64,000 nt of DNA, taken from positions 57,317 through 121,316 of the forward strand of contig JAHLWZ010000113.1 in NCBI GenBank assembly GCA_020536535.1, given 5' to 3'. This document shows positions 43,501 through 53,877 of this stretch, piece after piece. Position 1 is the stretch's first letter. Every line of letters begins with the position of its first letter. The position numbers and the translations under genes are program-made. A model generated the notes under the pieces. The model made no database searches, was not told where the DNA came from, and saw nothing but the letters and a program-made list of their open reading frames with translations. Source of the DNA: Pelomyxa schiedti (taxonomy: Eukaryota; Evosea; Pelobiontida; Pelomyxidae).

Positions 43501-44130
43501 ATAACCAAACAAAAAAAGGGCGTTTCAAGTCTAGCTCTTCCACCTACCACATGTTTCTGCCTCTATGGTACCATTACAAAAATGGAGACACAACACTGAC
43601 ACTCCTGCTGTTTGGTGCAGTTGCAAAATACCACGAGACCAATTCGTGGGTTTTTCCCGACTGAATTTAAAATTACTAACGCACGAATGTTCTGATTGAA
43701 CAGTATTTATGTAATTGGATATGGCATTCTCGTAGCCTACGCTACATCCGATACGTTCACATTGGTCTGTGCCGGTGGTGCCATCTTCATATACAGGACC
43801 ACATCTGATTACACTCTATTTACAATGGTTGCATGTGCCCTGTGGTGGAAAATCAAAGACGGTATCTATGACTTTAGAGTTATCTGGAGAGTAATGAGGT
43901 TTGCTGAATCCTCGCACCCATTCTGAAGAACCTAACCTCCGACCTAATACAGATTCACGTGCGGTGGCAAAGTCTGCCGTTTCGAAATTCACCCGTTCAT
44001 CTACGTAGCTTCCGGTACTGACACTGAGGTGTATCTGTTCCTATGGGGCTGGGGACGTGTTAAGGTTTCTATTTTGGGATTAAAACAAACTCAAGACAAA
44101 TATAAACAACACAACAACCTACGAATATGA
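40588..44130 (+). CDS. Aromatic-rich repeat protein (P-L/F-F/Y-W repeats)
   Basis: A multi-exon gene read in all three frames through many short introns. Its exons carry the same motif again and again: a short strand with Pro and two or three aromatics, a charged or Ser/Asn loop, then a similar strand. Examples: FSFLWWHFNHDRNETS, VPLFGVIINHIND, LPFFTFWSKSGDFW, VPLLLYWHNYGES, HVLPLFSWRKP, IIPLFTRWCFGGNKE, TLYPFFWATKTKEATY, FRYFPFYVKVWRKGF, HLWPFFYILRAED. The final exon reads EIHPFIYVASGTDTEVYLF and stops at 44130. The unit is about 25-40 residues and may build a beta-solenoid or membrane-associated sheet. The start is not resolved; an ATG at 40588 opens MAAFCLCIHG but the join is unclear. Similar aromatic repeats are, to my memory, seen in uncharacterised bacterial and protist proteins. 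Confidence 0.55.
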
Positions 44131-44306
44131 CCCTCACACCACACAGAGAGATGGCGACAACTGGGTTCACCTCGGTTGGTTGTGCTGCTTCACTACAGAC
44201 TGTGACAAATGCTGGTACCTCGACTAGAGACCCCACCTTTTTCCTTCCTGTAAAAAGAAGCGAGTCGAAAAAAAAAAAAACCAAAAAAAACAAGCTTGTT
44301 TATGGG

Positions 44307-45702
44307 ATGTCGTCCACACCCAGTGCCCCAAGCCAGTTAATACCTCAACAAGGCGGCAAGCACGCAGGGAAAAAAAGGAGGAGGAGGCAGCGAGATGGTG
44401 GAGCCACGGCGAGCGCTGCACCCAGCAACAACAGCGGCAGCAGCGCCGACAAGAAGGGTGGCCTGCGTACCGACGGCCTTGGCCACGCCATAAAGAACAC
44501 CGCCTACGACGGCACCTTCTTCACCACCACGTCCAAGCGCCGCCGCGACTCGGCCGCCAAAGCCAAGCCCAACACCCCCGCCAACAGCTGCAGCCGCGCC
44601 GAAGCCCCAGCGACATCCTGCAATGGCGAAGGCAATGGAGCCGCAGCTGCCGAGGAGGGCGAGGCTGTGGAGGAGGAGGAGCGGGGGGGGACTGTGGAGG
44701 GCGGGCGGCAGCAGCAGCGGGGGCGGCAGGAGCTGCCCAAGCACAGGCTGGGGCATGCGTGTGTGTACACGAGGTTCGCGCACTCGTACCACACGGGGTT
44801 GTGCTTGCACCAGGACTACAACCACAACTTACCGAGGTATGTGCCGCTGCCCTCCCTCCACTGGCTGTGCTGCGTTTGTTGGCCCCGTTTTGGTTTTGGC
44901 ATTTTCTTTGTGGTTTTGGATTGTGGGAGGTAATAATGGCGTGACTAGAGAACTTGAGAGAATTGGAGTTATTGGTGGAGAAGGCACCAACAAGATATTG
45001 CTTGAATTGGGTGCTGGAACTGGGAAGCTGAGTGGAATTATGGCTCCCAGTGTTCTTCATATTACTGCGTGTGATAAGGCCTCTCATATGTGCGGTTGGT
45101 TGCATCACAGTGATACTTGATTGCTGCTTACCTCGGCAATAGAATATTTGAGCATGGATATGGCGAGGAGAGGAATCACTAATGTATCCACTGTAGTTGC
45201 GGACAATTCCAATCTGCCCTTCTCATCGCACATAGCCGATTCCGTTGTTGCTGGCTGGTCTATCTGTGAAGATGTGTCAAAACTCTTTGGCAATGATGAT
45301 GGCATCGAGGAATGTGTTCGACGCGTTGTTGGTGAGATGACTCGCTGTGCCACAGTCGGTGGAATCATTGTAATTATAGAAACTCTTGGTTGCGGCTACG
45401 AACTGCCAAGAAGAACAGGCAGCCACTACTACAAGATGCTAACAGAACGTTTTGGCTTTCAGTTCACCTGGGTTCGCACTGACTACATGTGGGAATCCAA
45501 ACAAGAAGCTCACGAGGCTGCTCTCTTCTTTTACGGGCCAAAGGTTGCCTCCATGGTAACTGAAATACACATAAACGCCCCACAACCATCGCAGCAACCC
45601 ACACCAGAGTCCACTGCCCCAACAGAACCCAAGTATGTGCTTTTGGAATGCACTGGGATATGGTGGAAAAAGATAGAAGCACAAACACAAACAGAGGGTT
45701 AA
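44307..45702 (+). CDS. Class I SAM-dependent methyltransferase with low-complexity N-terminus
   Basis: The N-terminal exon has Lys/Arg- and Ala/Gly-rich low complexity (GKKRRRRQRDGG) and then ELPKHRLGHACVYTRFAHSY with TGLCLHQDYNHNLPR. After an intron, KILLELGAGTGKLSG is methyltransferase motif I, followed by HITACDK; the third exon has AIEYLSMDMARRGITNVS, VVADNSNLPFSSHIADSVVA (motif IV-like) and GGIIVIIETLG. Late motifs YVLLECTGIWWKK close the protein. The fold is clear, the substrate is not. The start is either 44307 (MSSTPSAP) or 44151; the stretch between them contains a poly-A run and looks like 5' leader. Confidence 0.7.
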
Positions 45703-45966
45703 CATAGTGAAAGAACGAGACAATTACAGAGAGAACAGTGAGCTCTGTGCTGAATAACCAAAAAAAAAAAGATCTTTTTTTTCGTGTAATGACGGATTGA
45801 TAAAGAAACCAACAAGTGCACAGGTACAGGCAACCTGCCTGGCAGCGGGAGTTCCCGAGAATTGTACTTAAACACAAAACAAACGGTTTTCCTCGTTCCT
45901 CTACTAGTTTTTCTATTTTTTTCCTCCTGGCTTTCGCACCAAGAGTAATGGCTGTGGTTTGTTTGT

Positions 45967-48900
45967 TTAATGTCCACCGGCGGCAGTTGTGGCCGAGGCA
46001 GCTGCGGCTGCGTTGGCAGCTTCCTTTGCGGCTTCGATGGCAGCTTCGAGTGTTGGTGGCATGGGGGCACCGAAGAGGCCGGTGAAGGAGGCGCCACCAC
46101 AGCACGGGATGACGCAGGGGTATACTGTAGGTGCTGTGGGTTCGTTGGGGAGACCAGTGAGAACGGTAATTTCTTCGCCGTTCTGGGAGAATGTTAGGAG
46201 AAAAGAAGTGGTCAAAAGAGTGGTCGGTCAACCTTGTAGAAAGTGACTGTTCCTTTGCTTGGTGTTCTGTCAACGAACACTCCAAGGCGATCTCCTTCCA
46301 CGAAGCAGGCATTTGCCAATTGAGAAACTGCAACACCATTGGAAAGGAATCTGCCTATTCGCTCCCACTTCCAGCAGCCAGTCTTGTCTGCGTAGCTGTT
46401 CAGCCCAATTGGAGCTCCTTCAACAATTACGGCAATGCCGCTGGCACTGCAGCTAGCGACGTCAATCATCACTTCCCAGTAGCGCTGCACTCCAGGAGCA
46501 ATTCCATAAAGCGAGATAGTACACTGAGTTTTCTTTCCTGGATTTGTGACTGTGGCTGCGTTGTTGGAGAACTCCAAGTCAAGGCCCTCCAGTGGCCTCC
46601 AGGTATCCTTGTGGTAGAGAGTAACATCTAGAAAGAGGTAAATACAAACTTCAACCGGACAGGTACACACCAATGACAGGGGGTGGTGGAGGGGGTGCAA
46701 GTTCGGGAATTTCACGGCAAGTATCGTCAGAGGGTACCGCACAGAAGTCCACGGTGAAGGAGTCGTTTGTGCAGCAAGGTGTGATTGATGGGAAAAGGTT
46801 GTCCGATGTGGCGGGTAGCCCAGTCAGAGTCTTCAAAGCGCGACCGTTTTTGTAGAAGGTAATGGTGTGTTTGTTGGGGCGTCGATCAACGAGGATGCAC
46901 ATCAAGTCACCAGTCCGGAATCTCTCATTTCCATCAATGGTGGTACCGTTCTGGAAGAACTTTCCAGTGGCTTCCATCTTCCAACAGTTGGAAGTGTTGG
47001 CGTGGTTATTGGCCATGTCTCCTACTTTGTTCTCGTGTACGACGCCAAATCCACAAGAGTCGCAGCTTGAGTTGTGGATCGTAATCGACCAGAATCGGGC
47101 TGTTCCATTAGGAATGGGCATCTTGGAGCACGTGGACTGAGTAGTATTGGTAGTGTTGGTGACAGTAAGATCGCCGTTAGAGAAGACGGCATTATTGCCT
47201 GACAGATGGCGCCAGCAATCGTCAGCCCATTTGCTTGTAAGGCACCTTCGGGGCTTGACAACTGTAAAAAGTATTGAGCTCATCTTTAAAGAGAAACGTT
47301 TGCGTACTTGTAGAAGCAGCCTTGGCTGCGGCCTCTTTCTCGGCGGCCTCCTGAGCGGCTACTACAGCGGGATCAATGAATGTTGCGGTTTCGAGGTTCA
47401 AAGCTCCTGGCAATTCAATGGCAGTGGGCTGTTTGGTGGAGAAATCAGCAGTGAAAATATTTCCGCGGCAGCAAGCACCAACAAACGGGATGAGAACCTC
47501 CCCTTCAGCACTCTGTAGTCAAGTCAAAAAGGAGAAAGGAGAAGCAACAAAAACCATACAATAGTGAATTTCCTCTGGTTAGTTTCGTCGTTATTCTTGG
47601 TGATTGTAAAGAGTGTGGGTTCCTTTCTTCTATCACAGAAACAGGTCAGCACATCACCTGCACCGAATCTCTGACCAGTGTCGTTGCAGCTGCCGTTAAT
47701 GTAGGCAGAACCACCTGAAGAATGCGGTTAACTAAGCTTTTTACAAGAATTGACCAAACCTGCTTGCCACTTCCAGGATCCAGTTCCGTCTCCGTGGTTA
47801 CCTCTTCCGATGGAAGCGCTTGGTTTGGCAACCCCCACACCAGCGTGGCTGCAATCAACGGCTCCAACCTTAACCTTCCATGTGAAGCAACAGCCTGGGG
47901 GGATGCCGTACTCCGCGAAGGTACTTTGAGTGTTGTTCGTAGTGTTCGTCACAGTCAAATTATTGTCGGAAAATACGATATCAAGGTTAGTAAGCTGCTT
48001 CCAGAAATTCTTTGGCCACTGCTCGATCGCTTTCCCAATGCCACCGACAGCTTTAGAACCACTAGCGCTCATATTGCGTTTCACTCCAATCATGTTGGCA
48101 TGAGACACGTCTAAGCCGGTGATGGTGGTGTTGCTTAGGTCAGCTCCCATCAAGTTGCAGCCCCTCAGTATGCACTTGGTGAGATCAGCTCCGCGGAAGG
48201 TGGCGCCAACCATGATTGCCCCTGCAGCGTTGGCCGTTGTTAAATTGGCCCCCTTAAGCTTGGCTTGAATCAAATTGGCTCCAGTCAAATTTGCACCAGT
48301 GAAATCAGCCATGGAAAGATCACACATCTCGAGATTGCATCCAGACAAATTGGCGCCAGCGAAATTCCATCCGCGCATTACTTTTCGTGAAAGATCCTGG
48401 CCAGAGAGGTCTTTCCCCTTGTTGTTATAAGGGAGGGATGCGCCTCCAGTTGTAATGGTATCCATAATTGGCCCCAATAAATCCTTGAGTGCAAGGAATC
48501 GGCAGGTTTTTTCGTGATCAGGGAGGGATGGTTTGGGACCTGTCAAACTGTCAACTCGAGAAAAAAAGCCAAGAAAACAAGGTACCTATCCAAGGGCACA
48601 AAACCGAAGCAGCAGAACATTTGACAGGTGCCATTTTGCACCCAGAGCGTTCATGCTCTGCCATGTCCTTGGGGGCAATCTTCTCACCACATGGGCAATC
48701 TATGGGACGTCACCTCGTGAGAGTAACGCTAGGATACTAACCAATAGGACAAATTGGTACGTGCTCGCCGCTAAATTTCCCGCGTTTCACCTTTGTAGCG
48801 CACCTGGGGCAAGGAATAATGGTCTCCGGACAAACTTCATCGTGTCTGGCGAAATCTTTTGGGGCAACACGCTGACCACAACCGTTCACACAATCTACCA

Positions 48901-49735
48901 AATGTCACAGAAGGGAAATAATTGCGGGAGATTTACCAATTGGGCAAGAGTCCTTATGATCAGGAGCCAATATTACGTTTCGTTTTGCTGTCAGTCCGCA
49001 AAGCTTGCAAGAAATTTCCTGCTCAGTGCAGACGTTATCTCTGTGGATCTCGAAATCAAGCGGTGTCACCGAGACACCACAACCAAGAGGGCAAGCTAAA
49101 GCAAGTCAACGTACAACAAACGCCCGAGGGAGAAGCCAAACCTTGGGGGCAGTGATTCCAATGACGATTTAAGAGTTTCCTCTGCACTGCGGTTTTGCAA
49201 GTTGGGCAAACTACTTCAAGAGAATCGACGAGTTGCAACATTGTGAGCGCACGCACAGGCACCTTCTGATGAACCAACATCTCAGAAGAGCATTGCGGGC
49301 ATTGTGAAGACTACAAAGTGAAAGCAACATTACTCTCAGGTAAGAAAAACCCCCGCAATCTCGTACCTTGCAACTGCAACTAGCACAGAACGTGCCACCG
49401 CATTCAAGATGGGTCATGGGATCAAGGACTGGGCCCTTGCACACAATACAGAGAACCTGTGCGAGAGCGGGGTTGCTTTCCACTGGCTCCTTGTACTGAA
49501 ATTCGATACCGCTGTTTGGTCGGTACAATTTCATCATCACGGGAGGTGTCTTGACGGGCTTTGCTGGTGTTGGCGCCGCCGCAGGAGTAGCACTTGTTGT
49601 TGTCGCAGTTGAGGTTGTAGCTGTTTTACGAGTGGAAATAAAGAGGAGAGAAAAAAGTTACGACACGAAGATCTCGAAGGGGGGAAAAAAAAAGGGAAGG
49701 GAGAAGAAGATCTCGGGGTGTAGAGGCGTACCCAT
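45967..49735 (-). CDS. RING - TRAF zinc finger - pentapeptide repeat - three SPRY domain protein
   Basis: From ATG 49735 a tiny first exon (ATGG) joins an exon reading ATTSTATTTSATPAAAPTPA. Next is a RING: CIVCKGPVLDPMTHLECGG, TFCASCSCK, then an exon with further Cys pairs. Four TRAF-type zinc fingers follow, for example VVCPTCKTAVQRKLLNRHW, GCGVSVTPLDFEIHRDNVC and CGQRVAPKDFARHDEVCP, then CPCGEKIAPKDMAEHERSGC. Then come about 15 pentapeptide units of A(D/N)LxG type, for example ANLSGCNLEMCDLSMADFTG. After this there are three SPRY-like domains with VFSDNNLTVTN/VFSNGDLTVTN/LEFSNNAATVTN starts and VDRRPNKHTITFY/VDRTPSKGTVTFY ends, and an Ala-rich C-terminus. It is predicted to be an E3 ligase with two kinds of protein-binding scaffold. 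Confidence 0.85.
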
Positions 49736-50006
49736 TTGTCACTCGAAGGTTTTATTTTTTTTTCTGGGAGGGTATCGCTCCGGGTGTTTGTTGGTTTATT
49801 TTTTTTTATGTTTGGTTTGGTTCCAAACCGTTTAAAGGAAGCAAAAAATTGTTGACAATTCTCGATTTTTTCCCCTTTGTAGAAACTAAAAATAAAAGAA
49901 GAGAAAAATAAAAAAACGACGTTTCTGGCTCTTTAGGAGTTTTTTCTAACCTACAAAAAACACTGACATAGAAATTCCCTCTTGTTGATTGAACCTGTTG
50001 GTTCAA

Positions 50007-50877
50007 TCAATGGCGGCCCATGAATGAACTGAATAGTCCCCTTTTCTTTGTTGATTGCGAAGTGGAGGTAGTGTTGCTGGTAGTTGTAGCAGCAGCTGAA
50101 GAAGTGGTAGTAGTTGTAGAACCACTGCTGGCACTGGCGGTTGTTGTTGTAGAACTTCCGAGGGATACTTTTGACCACAGGCTCCTCACAACAGACTCAA
50201 ATGCGGCAGTGACACTGGCTGGTTGTGCGGGGTCGGCATCCACTACGTTTACTCGGGTGGAATTCGCAAATGCTGTTACTTGAGCAGGGTCAACTTCGCG
50301 TGGTGTGGCCGGCCTCACATTTCCAACAACTAGCTTTTTCACATCGTCTTTGGTGTATTTGTCCGCTTCGGCTAGCCAGGTACTAAGACCTTCAAAAGTT
50401 GCTGCTCTCGTAGTATCAAAGACGAGAACAATGGCATGCACGCCACGGAAAGAACTCGTAGTGACAGTATCGACAGATTGCATTCCTTAAGTTAATTAGA
50501 AAAAGAACAGAACAAAGGAACACTAGTGTTTAGTTTTGTATGCCTATTCATGCCAAAGATAAATTATTATGTGTTATGTGAAAATAGAAGTGGATTCGGC
50601 GTACCTGTGGTTTCGTACAACATTAATTTCACAACTTTCCCCTCGAGGTTTATGGTTTTTACATAACAACCCTCACTATTCGGCGGATTCGTGTTCCCAA
50701 TGAATGACTGTATTAGTGTCGTCTTTCCAACCTAAAGTTTTTGCAAAGAAATGAGACCGACCATTACCCACAACAAAAAGGAAACAAAAATGGGAAAAAA
50801 AAAAGTGTGGGGAATGCCTTTGGATCGCCGGCAACGAGAATTTTAAACAAGAAATCATATCCTCCCTTTTTGGCCAT
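50007..50877 (-). CDS. Rab-like small GTPase with degenerate G motifs
   Basis: Exon 1 (ATG 50877) reads MAKKGGYDFLFKILVAGDPK; after a short intron VGKTTLIQSFIGNTN completes the P-loop (GDPKVGKT). A third exon gives the last half. The RabF/G3 place is YETTGMQSVDT in place of a DTAGQE box; the G4 place is VVGNVRPATP in place of NKxD. A long Ser/Thr-rich linker ends RGLFSSFMGRH, without any C-terminal Cys, so no prenylation. The family is Rab/Ras by the opening motif (YDFLFKILVAGD). Nucleotide specificity and membrane attachment are doubtful. Confidence 0.75.
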
Positions 50878-51121
50878 CGTGGTTGCTCGTATTAACACAA
50901 ACAAAAAGGAAACGACACGAGCGCTCGCCTTCACCGATCTTGGGTTTTTTTTGTTTTGTTTCGAGCGTTCCCCGAATCTGCTCTTGCACTCGAAATTCTC
51001 TAAAGTTGGTGCTGGGAGTGGGGAGGTACAGTCCCTACCATGCAACACTGCAGCTTACTGTTGTTTTGGAATGGGTCCCAGATAGTAGATGTGAGAGACG
51101 AGACACATTGTGTCGACTTAA

Positions 51122-52533
51122 ATGGATTCCCTCGACTCTTTCGCGTGGCCCGACAGCGGAGATGCCGTAGATGACACTAGCCCCCACTCCCAAACCACAG
51201 ATTCCCGCAACTCAGCAGAAACACAACCCCCGCCTTCGGCCACCACGACGTCGTCTTGCTCATGCGACGAGCCCAACGCCGCCGCCGCCACAGCCACGTG
51301 CACCCGCCCGCCAGGAGGCCGGACCAAGGCCCCCTCCCCTTTCTCCCGCATCGCGGCGCGCACCGCGTCCTACTCGGGGATCGACCCTGCCGCGGCGTCG
51401 CGGGGCCTGCCCTCCAAGTGGGAGAAGGTCGGCGACGTGGCGATATTCAAGGGGGCGCGGGACGACTCGCTGGTGGCCCGCTGCGGGCTGCACTTCGCGC
51501 GGGCCGCGGCGGAGGTGATCCCCAACACGAGGGTGGTGTGCCTGCAGAGCGGGGGCGTCGGGGGCGAGCTGCGGGTGCCCAGCGTCGCGGTGCTGGGCCC
51601 CGTGCTGCCTGCCCAAACCACCACTGTCCACGTCGAGAACGGCATAAGGTACACTCTCGATATCACAAAGGCATGCAATCCATCTCTTTCATTTTTTTTT
51701 TTTTTTCCCCCCCACAATATGGTTTTTTTTTGGGGTTGGTGGTGGATTCCTTGCCTATTCCTAAATTGGTAGTATACCAAACAAAAAATTAATGAGCAAA
51801 ATTTAATTAAATAGGACTCCATTGCATGGTGTGATTTATCCACATTCAGGTGATGTTCGCGTCGGGAAATGGAACGGAACGCATGCGGTTTTCTCACATT
51901 CGTGCCGATAACGAAGTTGTTGTGGACATGTTTGCTGGGATTGGGTACTTCAGTATTCCCTTGGGCAAGCACGGTCACCCGAAGTGCATTTACAGCATTG
52001 AAAAGAATAAGGACTCCTTCCAATTTTTGGTTGCCAATATTGGTAGGTTGTTCTGTCGTACGTTTTTAACTCTCAAACATAACTTCCTCCCTAGAGCTGA
52101 ATTCTGTCTCTGGAGTCGTTACTCCAATACTTGGTGACAATAGGGAAGTTGGAATAGAGGCACTTGGTATTGCCGATCGAATACTTATGGGCTACATTCC
52201 CACACCATCAGTATATTTCCTTTTGTGCGGTGTTACTTCTCAAAGAGTGTAGAATTTTCTTCCCAGGGCCTTCCAGTTTGCTAACCCAAGTGGGTGCCTT
52301 GTACACTACCACTATGTGTGTAAGCAGTCAGAGAAGGAGGAGATGCCTCAACAGCACTTTGTGACAGCCTGCACAGGAACACCCTGGCAATTCCAAGTAG
52401 AGAACATTGTAACAGTCAAGTCCTATGCCCCTCAGGTATTATTTTTTTTTCCCTGCAAAACAACACAGTCTAACTACCTTTCCTCTTACAATAGCTGTAC
52501 CACTTTGTGGCCGACATCAAAATCCATCACTGA
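51122..52533 (+). CDS. TYW2: TYW2/TRMT12-like tRNA wybutosine-synthesising transferase
   Basis: TYW2 transfers the 3-amino-3-carboxypropyl group from SAM to the wyosine precursor at position 37 of tRNA-Phe. The N-terminal half is a Ser/Thr/Pro-rich and GC-rich extension with LPSKWEKVGDVAIFKG. After introns follow VMFASGNGTERMRFSHIRAD (human MFSSGNITEKMRM), VVVDMFAGIGYFSIPLGK (SAM motif I), CIYSIEKNKDSFQF, VTPILGDNREV, DRILMGYIPTPS, GCLVHYHYVCK, then VENIVTVKSYAP and LYHFVADIKIHH before the stop. All motifs match TRMT12 order. Acceptors were chosen to keep frame, for example at ccttccag before FANPSG. Divergent from the Rab-like gene. Confidence 0.88.
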
Positions 52534-52680
52534 GAAACTTTTCATCAAAAAATAAAAACAAAAATCGATTGAACGCAAAAAAACCAAAGGCGAAAAACCC
52601 AACGCGCCACGCTCAGCGTCAATTGGTAGCCAGTGAATCCATCCAAGCAGTAGACCAATTGATACACCCAATTGAGTGAG

Positions 52681-53731
52681 ATGCCCGAGCAACAGACTTT
52701 CAGCGGGGTGGCGATGGCGGCCACGGTGCTATTTTTGGCGGGCGCGGGCGTGGGGTCGTGCTACATGTTGTCTTTTGTTCAAAACTACGACTCCTTGCCC
52801 AGCGTCCCTGGATTCTCTGACGTCATCTCCATGCCACCGGTGGGTCACACTCTCACTTTAATTTCACGCTAACACTCGCACTTCACTTATTGACTCATTT
52901 TGGCCACAAAACTAAACTAATTTATTATTAAACGGTATATTTATTTTTCTTATTTAACAACATGGGGCCAATCTAATACACGTTTCCCTTATGCTATTGT
53001 TGCAGGCTAGTTGTATTGGGAGTGTGTTTATAACAACAGCTGCAGCCTTGGCTATGATTGTTGCGGTACTAAAGTACTGTAACCACTTGCTGAGTATCTA
53101 CGATTTGGACAGTACCTCAATTGTTAAGAAACGCGGCTGCATCAGGTTTCTGAGGCCATCAACTTGGTCCGCTTCAGCTCAGATGAGGCTCTCCAGGCTT
53201 GTACTTGCCTTGGGACTGTGGACAGCTTTCCTCCTTGGGCTGGCTGCTTGTGTTCAAAGGTCGGCCATGCCCAAAGCACACGAAGTTTTCCTTGGAGGAT
53301 TTGTCGAAGGAGCCGCTTTGTATTCTCTACTAAATTCATGGCTGGAGATATCACTGCGGCAGGATTCCGAAGGCTATTCTCCTAGCTCCGCAATCAGCAG
53401 TCCAGGAGGGCCCGTTGGGAATCGAAACAAACCCGGCGCCATTCTTAGAGTGCTACTGTGCATTGGCTTGCTTATATTTGGAATTGTCTATGGTGGTTGT
53501 ATTGGTCTTGCAGTTCTCAGGCTGATGGCAGGCAGGAACATTGGAATGATCAGGACCGGTGAAGCTATATCCTCCACGGCGGCGCTTGTATTATGGGTGC
53601 TATTTGTTGCAACCTCGGTAGGGGACTTCAAACAGGCCAAATGTGCAGTCTTCGCATCCAACAACAACAAATCTGTTGTGAGAGTAAACAAAGGTGCAGT
53701 CCTACCACTGGACGACCTTTCTGACTCATAA
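52681..53731 (+). CDS. DRAM/Frag1/Sfk1-family membrane protein
   Basis: A DRAM/TMEM150-like six-helix membrane protein; relatives act in lysosomes and in autophagy or phosphoinositide homeostasis. The first exon encodes MPEQQTFSGVAMAATVLFLA and SVPGFSDVISMPP, the latter being the family's DIPYISDTGTxPPE segment. After an intron, ASCIGSVFITTAAALAMIVA, LVLALGLWTAFLLGLAACVQ, EVFLGGFVEGAALYSLLNSW, ILRVLLCIGLLIFGIVYGGC and ISSTAALVLWVLFVATSVGD give the rest of the helices. The C-terminus is polar and cytosolic. Plus strand, in tandem after TYW2 with a 147 bp spacer. Confidence 0.75.
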
Positions 53732-53877
53732 GTTGATATCAATAAATAAATATCCCACTTTTTTTGATCTTTTCTTTATGCAGTACATTGGTTACTTTGC
53801 TGTTTGCCTAGAAGGCAGGAGCACAGAACTCGTAAAGTCCTGACAGGAACAGTAACCTCAACAGGATTATGAATGCA

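Noticed and set aside
44337-45108. Minus-strand frames with Leu/Pro/Ser runs
   Set aside because: Antisense of the low-complexity N-terminus of the methyltransferase gene.
46191-46631. Plus-strand frame over the SPRY region
   Set aside because: Antisense of well-conserved SPRY repeats.
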